In this document: positions 40,235-48,946 of the stretch, piece after piece | Position numbering within the stretch: the stretch's first letter is position 1 | How the letters are laid out: each line of letters opens with the position of its first letter | From: Stenotrophomonas sp. ESTM1D_MKCIP4_1 | Lineage (GTDB): Bacteria > Pseudomonadota > Gammaproteobacteria > Xanthomonadales > Xanthomonadaceae | Assembly (NCBI RefSeq): GCF_003086895.1 | Contig: NZ_CP026004.1 | Coordinates: 3,074,731-3,138,730, forward strand | DNA length: 64,000 nt | Reading direction: 5' to 3' | Translations under genes and position numbers: made by a program | The notes under the pieces: generated by a model | What the model saw: only the letters and a program-made list of their open reading frames with translations | Databases searched by the model: none | What the model was told of the DNA's origin: nothing

Positions 40235-41029
40235 TCAGTTGATGCCCGAGCCGATCCGCGACGGCTGGAAGCCATCCTTGCAGAACCAGCCCTGGCAGTT
40301 CAGCCAGATCAGGAACGCACGGCCGCGCAGGTTCTCTTCCGGCAGCAGGCCCCAGAAACGGCCGTCATCGCTGTTGTCGCGATTGTCGCCCATCACCAGG
40401 TACTTGCCCTCCGGCACGGTCCACTTGCCCTGACCGCGAGGATAATCGGTCTCCAGCACGGTGTGGGTGCGCCCCGGCAGGTGCTCGACCAGCAGGTTGG
40501 CGCCCTCGCCCTGGCCCTTGTCGCCGGCGTAGATCCCCTTGTTGTCGTACTTCAGCGGCTCGCCATTGAGGATGACGCCGTCACCTTCAAAGGCCACGGT
40601 GTCACCCGGCACGCCGATGACGCGCTTGATGAAGTTCTCGCCCTTGGCCGGATCGTTGTCGCCATGGCCGGGGAAGTGGAACACCACCACATCGCCGCGC
40701 GACGGTTCGCCCAGCGGGACGAACTTGGTGTTGGTGATCGGCAGGCGCAGGCCGTAGGAGAACTTGTTGACCAGGATGAAATCGCCGATCAGCAGGTTCG
40801 GCATCATCGAACTGGACGGGATCTTGTACGGCTCGGCGATGAAGCTGCGCACGATCAGCACCACCACCAGCACCGGGAAGAATGCCCGCGAGTAGTCCAC
40901 CAGCACCGGCTCGGTATCGAGCAGGCCCGCGCGCTGGGCCCGGCGCTTGGCCAGGTACAGCTTGTCAGCCAGCAGGATCAGGCCCGAGGCCAGGGTCAGT
41001 ACGACCAGGAGGATCTCAAACAGTTTCAT
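40235..41029 (-). CDS. lepB: Signal peptidase I
   Basis: A 264-residue inner-membrane peptidase. Two membrane helices (about 5-22 and 50-66) precede the catalytic part with nucleophile S74 (PSSSMMP) and general base K135 (FIKRVIGVPGD); the conserved GDNRDNSDDGRFWG box is near the C-terminus. It removes signal peptides from exported proteins. It lies downstream of lepA (54 bases) and upstream of DUF4845, in the usual lepA-lepB-rnc-era order. Confidence 0.95.
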   Translation of the reverse strand: MKLFEILLVVLTLASGLILLADKLYLAKRRAQRAGLLDTEPVLVDYSRAFFPVLVVVLIVRSFIAEPYKIPSSSMMPNLLIGDFILVNKFSYGLRLPITNTKFVPLGEPSRGDVVVFHFPGHGDNDPAKGENFIKRVIGVPGDTVAFEGDGVILNGEPLKYDNKGIYAGDKGQGEGANLLVEHLPGRTHTVLETDYPRGQGKWTVPEGKYLVMGDNRDNSDDGRFWGLLPEENLRGRAFLIWLNCQGWFCKDGFQPSRIGSGIN

Positions 41030-41083
41030 TCAGGGTCCTTTGCAACGTCACCGGACGAACGGCCCCGAAGGGCCGCTGCGGGC

Positions 41084-42892
41084 TTACTTGTTGTCCATCT
41101 GCAGCACGGCCAGGAAGGCTTCCTGCGGAATTTCCACGCGGCCGACCTGCTTCATGCGCTTCTTGCCTTCCTTCTGCTTTTCCAGAAGCTTCTTCTTGCG
41201 CGAAACGTCGCCACCATAGCACTTGGCCAGCACGTTCTTGCGCATGGCCTTGACCGTGGTGCGGGCGATGATCTGCGAGCCGACGGCAGCCTGGATGGCC
41301 ACGTCGAACTGCTGGCGCGGGATCAGGTCCTTCATCTTCTCGCACAGTTCGCGGCCGCGGCGGTCGGCGTGGCTGCGGTGCACGATCAGCGACAGGGCAT
41401 CGACCTTGTCACCGTTGATCAGCACGTCCACGCGCACGAACGGGCCGGCGTCGAACCGCACGAAGTGGTAGTCCAGCGAGGCATAGCCACGGCTGACTGA
41501 CTTCAGCTTGTCGAAGAAGTCCAGCACCACCTCGGCCATCGGCAGCTCGTAGCTGATCTGCACCTGGCTGCCCAGGTAGTTGATGCCGATCTGGCTGCCG
41601 CGCTTCTCTTCGCACAGCTTGATGATGTTGCCGATGTACTCCTCGGGGGTGAGCACGTTGGCGCGGATGATCGGCTCGCGGATCTCTTCGACATGGTTGA
41701 CCGGCGGCAGCTTGGCCGGGTTGTCCATGCTGATGATGGTGCCGTCGGTCTTCAGGACTTCATACACCACCGTCGGCGCGGTGCTGATCAGGTCCAGGTT
41801 GTACTCGCGTTCCAGGCGCTCCTGCACGATTTCCATGTGCAGCATGCCGAGGAAGCCGCAGCGGAAGCCGAAGCCCATCGCCTCGGAGCTTTCCGGCTCG
41901 AAGCGCAGCGCGGCGTCGTTCAGGCGCAGCTTGTCCAGCGCTTCGCGCAGGTCCGGGTAGTCCTCGGCGTCGACCGGGAACAGGCCGGCGAACACGCGCG
42001 GCTGCATTTCCTGGAAGCCCGGCAGCGGCTTCGGCGCCGGGTCGGCGGCCAGGGTGAGGGTATCGCCGACCGGTGCACCGTGGACGTCCTTGATGCTGGC
42101 GGTGACCCAGCCCACTTCACCCGCACGCAGCGCCGGCAGCACCTTGCGCTTGGGCGTGAACACGCCGACGTTGTCGACCTGGTGGGTGCGGCCGGTGGAC
42201 ATGACCTGCAGCTTGTCGCCGGCCTTGATCTGGCCCTGCATGACGCGCACCAGCGAGACCACGCCCAGATAGTTGTCGAACCAGGAGTCGATGATCAGCG
42301 CCTGCAGCTTGTCGGTGTCACGCGGCTGCGGCGGCGGGATGCGGTGCACGATGGCTTCCAGCACGTCCTGCACGTTCAGGCCGGTCTTGGCGCTGACCGG
42401 CACGGCGTCGGCGGCATCGATGCCGATGACGGCCTCGATCTCGGCCTTGGCGCGCTCGATGTCGGCGGTGGGCAGGTCGATCTTGTTGATGACCGGCACC
42501 ACTTCCAGGCCCTGCTCGACGGCGGTGTAGCAGTTGGCCACCGACTGCGCTTCCACGCCCTGGGCGGCATCGACCACCAGCAGTGCGCCTTCGCAGGCCG
42601 CCAGCGAACGGCTGACTTCATAGGAGAAGTCGACGTGGCCGGGGGTGTCGATGAAGTTCAGGTGGTAGGTCTGCCCATCCTTGGCCAGGTACGGCAGCGA
42701 GACCGACTGGGCCTTGATGGTGATGCCACGCTCGCGCTCGATCGGATTGGAATCGAGCACCTGCGCTTCCATCTCGCGGGCCTGCAGGCCACCGCAAAGC
42801 TGGATGATGCGGTCGGCCAGCGTGGACTTGCCGTGGTCGACGTGGGCAATGATGGAGAAGTTGCGGATGTTCCGCATCGAATCAGAAGACAT
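41084..42892 (-). CDS. lepA: Elongation factor 4 (LepA)
   Basis: A 602-residue translational GTPase, with G1 [10 protein letters not shown]3 DTPGH and G4 NKIDLP, an EF-G-like domain II and V, and the LepA-specific C-terminal domain rich in lysines ([25 protein letters not shown] region). It acts on stalled or assembling ribosomes. Starts at 42892 (MSSDSMRNI) and 42877 (MRNIRNF) are possible. It lies 166 bases after the degP gene, with two hairpins between. Confidence 0.96.
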   Translation of the reverse strand: MSSDSMRNIRNFSIIAHVDHGKSTLADRIIQLCGGLQAREMEAQVLDSNPIERERGITIKAQSVSLPYLAKDGQTYHLNFIDTPGHVDFSYEVSRSLAACEGALLVVDAAQGVEAQSVANCYTAVEQGLEVVPVINKIDLPTADIERAKAEIEAVIGIDAADAVPVSAKTGLNVQDVLEAIVHRIPPPQPRDTDKLQALIIDSWFDNYLGVVSLVRVMQGQIKAGDKLQVMSTGRTHQVDNVGVFTPKRKVLPALRAGEVGWVTASIKDVHGAPVGDTLTLAADPAPKPLPGFQEMQPRVFAGLFPVDAEDYPDLREALDKLRLNDAALRFEPESSEAMGFGFRCGFLGMLHMEIVQERLEREYNLDLISTAPTVVYEVLKTDGTIISMDNPAKLPPVNHVEEIREPIIRANVLTPEEYIGNIIKLCEEKRGSQIGINYLGSQVQISYELPMAEVVLDFFDKLKSVSRGYASLDYHFVRFDAGPFVRVDVLINGDKVDALSLIVHRSHADRRGRELCEKMKDLIPRQQFDVAIQAAVGSQIIARTTVKAMRKNVLAKCYGGDVSRKKKLLEKQKEGKKRMKQVGRVEIPQEAFLAVLQMDNK

Positions 42893-42991
42893 AGGTGGCG
42901 GCGGCGCGCGGCGTCGTCAGGGTAACGGTCGATTATCGCATGCCCGGGCCCTGCCCGCGAAAGCGGCCTGATCGGACCGGGTCCGGAATGG

Positions 42992-43050
42992 CCGAAGCCC
43001 CGCCGGGGCGGGGCTTCGGGGGTGCACCAGAGCCGCCGGGGGGCGGCTCT
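42992..43050 (-). terminator. Two GC-rich hairpins between degP and lepA
   Basis: AGAGCCGCC/GGCGGCTCT (43029-43050), then CCGAAGCCCCG/CGGGGCTTCGG (42992-43019). Neither is followed by a T-run on the minus strand, so they may attenuate or protect mRNA rather than fully terminate. Confidence 0.5.
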
Positions 43051-43058
43051 TGAAAGCC

Positions 43059-44591
43059 TTACGGGCCGGCCTTGACCGCCACGAAGGCGCTGTTGCCACT
43101 GCTGGCACGGACCAGCAGCAGGACCACATCGCCCTTCTTGTAGCCGGACAGCGCGCGGTTGAGCGCCTGCACACTGCCGACCGGGGTGTTGCCGACGCGC
43201 AGGACCACCATGCCCGGGGCCAGGCCGGCGTCACGGGCACCCTCGCCCTTGACCCCGGTGATGCGCACGCCCTCGCCCGATTCCAGGCCCAGCTGCTTGC
43301 GCTGCGGCGCGGTCAGCTCGGCCACGTCCAGGCCCAGCAGGGCATTGGCACCGGCCTGCGGGGTATCTTCGGCGTTGGCCGGGGACGGGCCGCGGCCGCT
43401 GTCCTGGCCGTCCTCGGTCAGCGCCGTCAGGGTGGCACTGAGCTCACGCGGCTTGCCGTCGCGGTACACGACCAGGTTGACCTTGCTGCCCGGGGCCATC
43501 GCGCCGATCAGCGGCGGCAGGTCGGACCAGCTGTTGACCGTGCTGCCGTTGACCGAGCGGATGACATCGCCCAGCTGCACGCCCGCCTTGGCGGCGGCAC
43601 TGCCGGGAACGATCTGGTTGACCAGCGCGCCGCGGCTGTCCGGCAGGCCCAGGCCCTGTGCCTTCAGCGAATCGATCGGCTCGACCACCGCGCCCAGCTG
43701 GCCACGGGTGACCTTGCCGGTCTTCTTGATCTGCTCGACCGCACTCATCGCCAGGTCGATCGGGATCGAGAAGCTGATGCCCATGTAGCCGCCGGACGCG
43801 GAGTAGATCTGCGAATTGATGCCGACCACTTCACCGCGGGTGTTCAGCAGCGGGCCACCGGAGTTGCCCTGGTTGATCGCCACGTCGGTCTGGATGAACG
43901 GCACATAGCGCTGGTCCGGGCCGCCGGTGCTACGGCCGAGGGCGCTGACCACGCCTGCGGTGACCGAATGATCCAGGCCGAATGGCGAGCCGATGGCGAC
44001 CACCCACTGCCCCGGCTTGAGCGAATTGGAATCGCCCACGCGCACGGTCGGCAGGTTCTTGCCGTCGATCTTCAGCAGGGCCACGTCGTACTGCTGGTCG
44101 CTGCCGACCACCTTGGCGGTGAACTCGCGGCTGTCGCCCAGCTTCACCTTCACATCGCTGGCGTCAGCCACCACGTGGTAATTGGTCAGCACATAGCCAT
44201 CGGGCGAGATGATGAAGCCCGAGCCCATGCCACGGCCCTTGATGCTGGGACCGCCGTCCTGCCCACCCTGGCCCTGCCCCGGCATCGGGAAGTCCGGGCC
44301 GAAGAAGCGGCGGAAGAACTCGGGCATGTCATCGTCGCCCATCGGGCCGCGCGAGGCCTGGCGGTTGTTGCGCACGATGGTGGTGTCGACGTTGACCACG
44401 CCTGGGCCGACCTGTTCGACCAGCGCGGTGAAATCAGGCAGGCCGCTGACCAGCGGCTGTGCCGGCGCACGTGGCGCGGCAGCGGCGGCGGCCTGCGGTG
44501 CGGCGACGGGCGCGGCGGGCTGGGCGCATGCCACCAGCGGCAGGGTCAGAGCCAGCAGGCTCATGGCCTGCGTGCGAAGTCGGGGAGTCAT
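43059..44591 (-). CDS. degP: Do-family periplasmic serine protease (DegP/MucD)
   Basis: A 510-residue HtrA-family protease-chaperone. The triad is H139 (TNYHVV), D169 (YDVALLKID) and S244 (GNSGGPLLN), followed by two PDZ domains (about 275-375 and 410-505). The N-terminus MTPRLRTQAMSLLALTLPLVAC contains a possible lipobox (LVAC, Cys22), so the mature protein may be a lipoprotein rather than soluble. It lies 74 bases after rseA in the rpoE operon, matching the algU-muc order, and would degrade misfolded envelope proteins. Confidence 0.93.
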   Translation of the reverse strand: MTPRLRTQAMSLLALTLPLVACAQPAAPVAAPQAAAAAAPRAPAQPLVSGLPDFTALVEQVGPGVVNVDTTIVRNNRQASRGPMGDDDMPEFFRRFFGPDFPMPGQGQGGQDGGPSIKGRGMGSGFIISPDGYVLTNYHVVADASDVKVKLGDSREFTAKVVGSDQQYDVALLKIDGKNLPTVRVGDSNSLKPGQWVVAIGSPFGLDHSVTAGVVSALGRSTGGPDQRYVPFIQTDVAINQGNSGGPLLNTRGEVVGINSQIYSASGGYMGISFSIPIDLAMSAVEQIKKTGKVTRGQLGAVVEPIDSLKAQGLGLPDSRGALVNQIVPGSAAAKAGVQLGDVIRSVNGSTVNSWSDLPPLIGAMAPGSKVNLVVYRDGKPRELSATLTALTEDGQDSGRGPSPANAEDTPQAGANALLGLDVAELTAPQRKQLGLESGEGVRITGVKGEGARDAGLAPGMVVLRVGNTPVGSVQALNRALSGYKKGDVVLLLVRASSGNSAFVAVKAGP

Positions 44592-44665
44592 CGGACGGCA
44601 ACCTCCGGATCGGATGGAGAGGGAAAGGAGGGCCCCGCCGAGGGCGGGGCATGGGCCCGCACGCG

Positions 44666-45547
44666 TCAGTCGCGCGGGCGCGGCGGCACCGGCAGCTCTT
44701 CCTGCAGGCGCGGCTCGAACGGGTAGAACGCGGCGCCACCGGACGAGGCCGGGAAGCTGGCATTGAGCGCGCTGCCGGCTGCCGGGGCCAGGCTGGACTT
44801 CGGCCACGGCCGTGCCTGCAGGCTGCCGACATCACCAAAGGGCAGATGGCGGGCATTGCCGGCCGGTACGCTGGGGGTCAGCAGCGGTTGCGCTGCGGCC
44901 ACCGCACGCTGCGGCGCCTCGTCTCGCTGGGCCACCCGCGCGGCCTGGTGGCTGCGGGTCGCACTGGCGCGGCGGGCATCCTGGCGGCGGCTGGCCGCCA
45001 TTGCCACGGCCGGAGCGGCGGCCACGGCCATCGCCGCACCGTCGGCCGAGGCTTCGGTGACGCCGGCCGGCTCCGGCGCAGGTGCCAGTTCGGCCTGGCT
45101 GGCCACCACCTGCGGCGGCAGGGTCTCGCCGGGGTTGGCCTCATTCAGCTTTTCGCCGCCCATGAACAGGGCCACCGCGGCCACCGAAGCGGCCAGTGCG
45201 GCACCACCGCCCCAGGCACGCCAGCCGCTGCGGCGCACCGCACGGCGCGGTTCGGCCAGCGTCGCCGGCGACGGCTCGGCGGCGACGGCGGCGGCCACCG
45301 CCGCGCTGAAGCCAGCCGGGGCCAGCAGCGAGGCCTGGCCACGCATCACGTCACCCATCAGCTGCCAGCGCTCCTGGCAACCGGACAGTTCGGGGTCGTG
45401 TTCCATGCGGCGCAGCAGGAAGCGCGCCTCATCGGCACCGAGTTCGCCGTCGACCAGGGCCGACAGCTGCTCGCGGTGGCGCTGGTCCAGGCGCTGCCCG
45501 GCGGGGGATTGATGCGTGTGTGATTCGTTCAACGGACTGTGGGTCAT
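44666..45547 (-). CDS. rseA: RseA-type anti-sigma-E factor
   Basis: A 293-residue membrane protein. The N-terminal cytoplasmic RseA domain (about 20-85) has QLSALVDGELGADEARFLLRR and WQLMGDVMRG; a single membrane helix lies at about 112-130 (GGGAALAASVAAVALFMGG). The long periplasmic tail is Ala/Pro-rich and ends with a proline-rich QEELPVPPRPRD. It overlaps the rpoE stop by 4 bases and would hold RpoE until cleaved by envelope-stress proteases. The tail is longer than that of E. coli RseA (216 residues in total). Confidence 0.88.
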   Translation of the reverse strand: MTHSPLNESHTHQSPAGQRLDQRHREQLSALVDGELGADEARFLLRRMEHDPELSGCQERWQLMGDVMRGQASLLAPAGFSAAVAAAVAAEPSPATLAEPRRAVRRSGWRAWGGGAALAASVAAVALFMGGEKLNEANPGETLPPQVVASQAELAPAPEPAGVTEASADGAAMAVAAAPAVAMAASRRQDARRASATRSHQAARVAQRDEAPQRAVAAAQPLLTPSVPAGNARHLPFGDVGSLQARPWPKSSLAPAAGSALNASFPASSGGAAFYPFEPRLQEELPVPPRPRD

Positions 45548-46164
45548 ACGCGGCTCTTCTCGCGGGTGGCGCTGCCGATGTCCAGCAGCGGCCGGAGTTC
45601 GGTGTCGATCGCCTCGCGCGCCCGGAAGATCCGGGACCGCACGGTGCCGATCGGGCACCCCATCTTCTGCGCGATTTCCTCGTAACTCAGGCCTTCCACC
45701 TCGCGCAGGGTGATCGCCGACCGGAGTTCTTCCGGCAGCGCGTTGACGGCCTTCATCACCGTCTGTTCCAGCTCCTGGCGCATCAACTCGCGTTCGGGCG
45801 TGTCGGTGTCGCGCAGGCGTGTCCCGGTATCGAACTGCTCGGCGTCGCCGATGTCGATGTCATCGGTCGGCGGGCGTCGATTGTGTGAAGTCAGATAGTT
45901 TTTGGCAGTGTTCACGGCGATCCGATGCAACCAGGTGGAGAACTGGGCATCGCCACGGAAACTCCCGATCGCGCGGTAGGCGCGGATGAAAGTGTCCTGG
46001 GCGACGTCCTGACATTCGCTCCAGTCGGCGATGTAGCGACCGACCAGACCGACGACCCGATGCTGGTACTTGCGTACCAGGACATCGAAGGCCGCGCTCT
46101 CGCCGCGCTGCACGCGCCGGACCAGTTCCAGATCCAGCTCCTGTGGTGTTTCAACATCGGCCAT
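45544..46164 (-). CDS. rpoE: Sigma-E factor RpoE (AlgU-like)
   Basis: A 206-residue ECF sigma factor with region 2 (LVRKYQHRVVGLVGRYI, DVAQDTFIRAYRAI) and region 4 (LPEELRSAITLREVEGLSYEEIAQKMGCP split over the helix-turn-helix). It closely follows E. coli RpoE / Pseudomonas AlgU. The start MADVETPQ at 46164 is preferred over an ATG 12 bases upstream. A near-consensus sigma-E promoter lies 41-67 bases upstream, pointing to autoregulation. rseA and degP follow. Confidence 0.95.
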   Translation of the reverse strand: MADVETPQELDLELVRRVQRGESAAFDVLVRKYQHRVVGLVGRYIADWSECQDVAQDTFIRAYRAIGSFRGDAQFSTWLHRIAVNTAKNYLTSHNRRPPTDDIDIGDAEQFDTGTRLRDTDTPERELMRQELEQTVMKAVNALPEELRSAITLREVEGLSYEEIAQKMGCPIGTVRSRIFRAREAIDTELRPLLDIGSATREKSRV

Positions 46165-46204
46165 GAGGGGCCGCACTCCTGTCAGCCCAACCGACGTCGG
46201 GCAA

Positions 46205-46231
46205 TGAGACTGCCAATCCCGGGAAAAGTTC
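46205..46231 (-). promoter_or_regulatory. Sigma-E-dependent promoter of rpoE
   Basis: On the minus strand GAACTT (46231-46226) is followed, after exactly 16 bases, by TCTCA (46209-46205). The E. coli sigma-E consensus is GGAACTT-N16-TCTGA or similar, so both boxes and the spacing agree. Transcription would start about 6-8 bases further on, giving a leader of about 35 bases before the rpoE ATG. Confidence 0.8.
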
Positions 46232-46398
46232 AGTCGCCGATCACCTGGCGCCGTACCAGCTTTTAACCACCGTTCCGCTAGCGTCCCCTTCCAAGGCTCT
46301 GGATCCGGGGCAACTCCCCCCTGCTATTGGGATTTGACGCGGGGGAAACAACCTCTGGATCATAGCCGCTTCTCCATACACAACCGGATGGAACGTCC

Positions 46399-48462
46399 AT
46401 GCTCTCAGGCTTCGATGGTCTCCGCTTCAGCCACTGGCACCCCGAGATCCGCGATGACGGCGTGGTCGTGCTGTCTCTTGATCGTCAGGACAGCAGTGTC
46501 AACGCGATGTCGCAGGATGTGCTGCTGGAACTGGGCGACCTGCTCGAGCGCATCGCCCTGGACCCGCCCAAGGGCGTGGTCATCCAGTCGCTGAAGAAGG
46601 CCGGCTTCATCGCCGGGGCGGACCTGAAGGAGTTCCAGGAGTTCGACCGGCGCGGCACCGTCAACGATGCGATCCGCCGTGGCCAGTCCACGTACCAGAA
46701 GCTGGCCGAGCTGCCCTGCCCCACCGTGGCGGCCATCCATGGCCACTGCCTGGGCGGCGGCACCGAGCTGGCCCTGGCCTGCCGCTACCGCGTGGCCTCC
46801 AATGACAACAGCACCCGCATCGGCCTGCCGGAGACCCAGCTGGGCATCTTCCCCGGCTGGGGCGGCAGCGCGCGCCTGCCGCAGCTGGTGGGCGCCCCGG
46901 CGGCGATGGACATGATGCTGACCGGCCGCACGCTGTCCGCGTCGGCCGCCCGCGGCATCGGCCTGGTCGACAAGGTGGTGGCACCGGCCGTGGTGCTGGA
47001 TACCGCCGTGGCGCTGGCCCTGTCCGGCACCACTCGCCCGTTCAAGCAGCGCGCGACCGCCTGGGCCACCAACACCTGGCTGGCGCGCAAGCTGCTGGCC
47101 CCGCAGATGGTCAAGCAGGTCGCACGCAAGGCGAAAAAGGACCAGTACCCGGCACCGTACGCGCTGATCAGCACCTGGCAGCGCACCGCCGGCAAGCCGG
47201 TGCAGGCGCGCCTGGACGCCGAGCGCCGCGCGGTGGTGAAGCTGGCCAGCACGCCGACCGCGCGCAACCTGATCCGCATCTTCTTCCTGACCGAACGCCT
47301 GAAGGGCCTGGGCGGCGGCGATTCCGGCATCCGCCACGTGCACGTGGTCGGCGCCGGCGTGATGGGCGGCGACATTGCCGCCTGGGCTGCCTACAAGGGC
47401 TTCGAGGTGACGCTGCAGGACCGTGAGCAGCGCTTCATCGACCCGGCCATGGAGCGTGCGCAGGCCCTGTTCGCCAAGAAGGTGCGCGACGAGAGCAAGC
47501 GCCCGGCGGTGGCCGCGCGCCTGCGTGCCGACCTGGAAGGCAACGGCGTGGCCGAGGCCGACCTGGTCATCGAAGCAATCATCGAGAACCCGGAGGCCAA
47601 GCGTGCGCTGTACCAGACGCTGGAACCGAAGATGAAGCTGGACGCGCTGCTGACCACCAACACCTCGTCGATTCCGCTGGTGGAACTGCGCGACCACATC
47701 CAGCGTCCGGCCCAGTTCGCCGGCCTGCACTACTTCAATCCGGTGGCGCAGATGCCGCTGGTGGAAATCATCCACCACGACGGCATGGCGCCGGAAACCG
47801 AGCGCCGCCTGGCCGCGTTCTGCAAGGCCCTGGGCAAGTTCCCGGTGCCGGTGGCCGGCAGCCCGGGCTTCCTGGTCAACCGCGTGCTGTTCCCGTACAT
47901 GCTGGAAGCGGCCACCGCGTATGCCGAAGGCATTCCGGGCGCGGTGATCGACAAGGCGGCGGTGAAGTTCGGCATGCCGATGGGCCCGATCGAACTGATC
48001 GACACGGTGGGCCTGGACGTGGCCGCCGGCGTGGGCAAGGAGCTGGCGCCGTTCCTGGGCCTGCAGGTGCCCGAGGCGCTGGCGACGGTGGACCCGGCCA
48101 AGCGCGGCAAGAAGGATGGCCAGGGCATCTACACCTGGGAGAACGGCCGGGCGAAGAAGCCGGACGTCGCCCGCGACTACCAGGCCCCGGCGGACCTGGA
48201 AGACCGCCTGATCCTGCCGCTGCTGAACGAGGCGGTGGCCTGCCTGCACGAGGGCGTGGTGGCCGATGCGGACCTGCTGGATGCCGGCGTGATCTTCGGT
48301 ACGGGGTTCGCCCCGTTCCGTGGCGGTCCGATCCAGCACATCCGTGCGGTGGGTGCCGATGCGATCGTCGAGCGGCTGAAGGCGCTGCAGCAGCGCCACG
48401 GCGACCGTTTCGCCCCGCGCCCGGGTTGGGACAACCCCGTCCTGCGCGAACCGGTGGTGTGA
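46399..48462 (+). CDS. fadJ: Bifunctional enoyl-CoA hydratase / 3-hydroxyacyl-CoA dehydrogenase (FadJ/FadB type)
   Basis: A 687-residue multifunctional beta-oxidation enzyme. The crotonase domain (1-190) has the oxyanion loop FIAGADLKEF, GHCLGGGTELALAC with E123, and GLPETQLGIFPGWGGSARLP with E145. The dehydrogenase half begins VVGAGVMGGDIAAWA near 315, with catalytic LHYFNPVAQMPLVEII and the C-terminal domains from about 500. It hydrates enoyl-CoA and oxidises the hydroxyacyl-CoA. No thiolase gene is adjacent; the thiolase at 18404 is far away. FadB versus FadJ cannot be settled by sequence alone. It ends in a SMAG and a hairpin terminator. Confidence 0.88.
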   Translation: MLSGFDGLRFSHWHPEIRDDGVVVLSLDRQDSSVNAMSQDVLLELGDLLERIALDPPKGVVIQSLKKAGFIAGADLKEFQEFDRRGTVNDAIRRGQSTYQKLAELPCPTVAAIHGHCLGGGTELALACRYRVASNDNSTRIGLPETQLGIFPGWGGSARLPQLVGAPAAMDMMLTGRTLSASAARGIGLVDKVVAPAVVLDTAVALALSGTTRPFKQRATAWATNTWLARKLLAPQMVKQVARKAKKDQYPAPYALISTWQRTAGKPVQARLDAERRAVVKLASTPTARNLIRIFFLTERLKGLGGGDSGIRHVHVVGAGVMGGDIAAWAAYKGFEVTLQDREQRFIDPAMERAQALFAKKVRDESKRPAVAARLRADLEGNGVAEADLVIEAIIENPEAKRALYQTLEPKMKLDALLTTNTSSIPLVELRDHIQRPAQFAGLHYFNPVAQMPLVEIIHHDGMAPETERRLAAFCKALGKFPVPVAGSPGFLVNRVLFPYMLEAATAYAEGIPGAVIDKAAVKFGMPMGPIELIDTVGLDVAAGVGKELAPFLGLQVPEALATVDPAKRGKKDGQGIYTWENGRAKKPDVARDYQAPADLEDRLILPLLNEAVACLHEGVVADADLLDAGVIFGTGFAPFRGGPIQHIRAVGADAIVERLKALQQRHGDRFAPRPGWDNPVLREPVV

Positions 48463-48496
48463 GTTGATCAGCCGGGCCTGCGGCCCGGCACCCGCG

Positions 48497-48521
48497 GTAG
48501 TGCCGGCCGCTGGCCGGCAAC
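48497..48521 (+). repeat. SMAG element
   Basis: GTAG head with arms GCCGGCC/GGCCGGC, preceded by a GGGCCTGCGGCCC hairpin (48477-48489), 35 bases after the fadJ stop. It opens a 484-base non-coding gap that also holds a terminator, another SMAG and a tandem array. Confidence 0.88.
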
Positions 48522-48534
48522 CCTGAAAGCAGAA

Positions 48535-48562
48535 GCCAGAGCCAAAGCGGCTCTGGCTTTTC
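48535..48562 (+). terminator. Rho-independent terminator
   Basis: GCCAGAGCC and GGCTCTGGC pair around AAAGC, followed by TTTTCTGTTT. It closes the fadJ transcript. Confidence 0.85.
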
Positions 48563-48593
48563 TGTTTGCTGGGCGGGGCGGTGTTGGATTGCG

Positions 48594-48617
48594 GTAGGTG
48601 TCGACCTTGGTCGACAC
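48594..48617 (+). repeat. SMAG element, GTCGACC subtype
   Basis: GTAG head followed by GTGTCGACC and GGTCGACAC arms. The flank just upstream (GGGCGGGGCGGTGTTGGAT) resembles the DNA next to the SMAGs at 37359 and 54077. A degenerate TCCACGCCATGCGTGGA hairpin follows at 48623-48639. Confidence 0.85.
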
Positions 48618-48721
48618 GCTTCGTCCACGCCATGCGTGGATGCGAGCGAAGCGACCGGCGTTTGATCTTGATTTTCTTTTTTCTTTTCCGTGGCTGGACG
48701 CGCCCGGCCAACTGCAGGGCC

Positions 48722-48796
48722 AGTCGACTAACAGTCGACTCTACCAACAGTCGACTCTACCAACAGTCGACTCTACCAACAGTCGACTCTACCAAC
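48722..48796 (-). repeat. Tandem array of 16-base SMAG half-units
   Basis: AGTCGACTCTACCAAC occurs four times without change (48733, 48749, 48765, 48781), after a truncated first AGTCGACTAAC (48722-48732). On the minus strand each unit reads GTTGGTAGAGTCGACT, a SMAG head plus one arm. Neighbouring AGTCGACT palindromes can pair, so the array folds as a run of small hairpins. Confidence 0.92.
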
Positions 48797-48946
48797 CGAC
48801 CCAGCCACGAGGGGCTGCGCCGTTGGCGGGAACCCCGTCGAGCAAGCCCGACGCTACGGAACAGGCTGTTACCCGCATGGGGCATGTGCCCGTCACCACC
48901 GCATGCCATGCTGGCGCCCATCATTCCTGCCAGCGAGAACGCCCGC

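Noticed and set aside
46405..48747. 780-codon open frame antisense to the beta-oxidation gene
   Set aside because: It covers fadJ in reverse and runs into the SMAG region; the peptide has no recognisable motif.
48722..48796. CRISPR or VNTR-coded peptide
   Set aside because: The 16-base units have no spacers, and the reading frames give only a repetitive peptide without a start signal or gene context.
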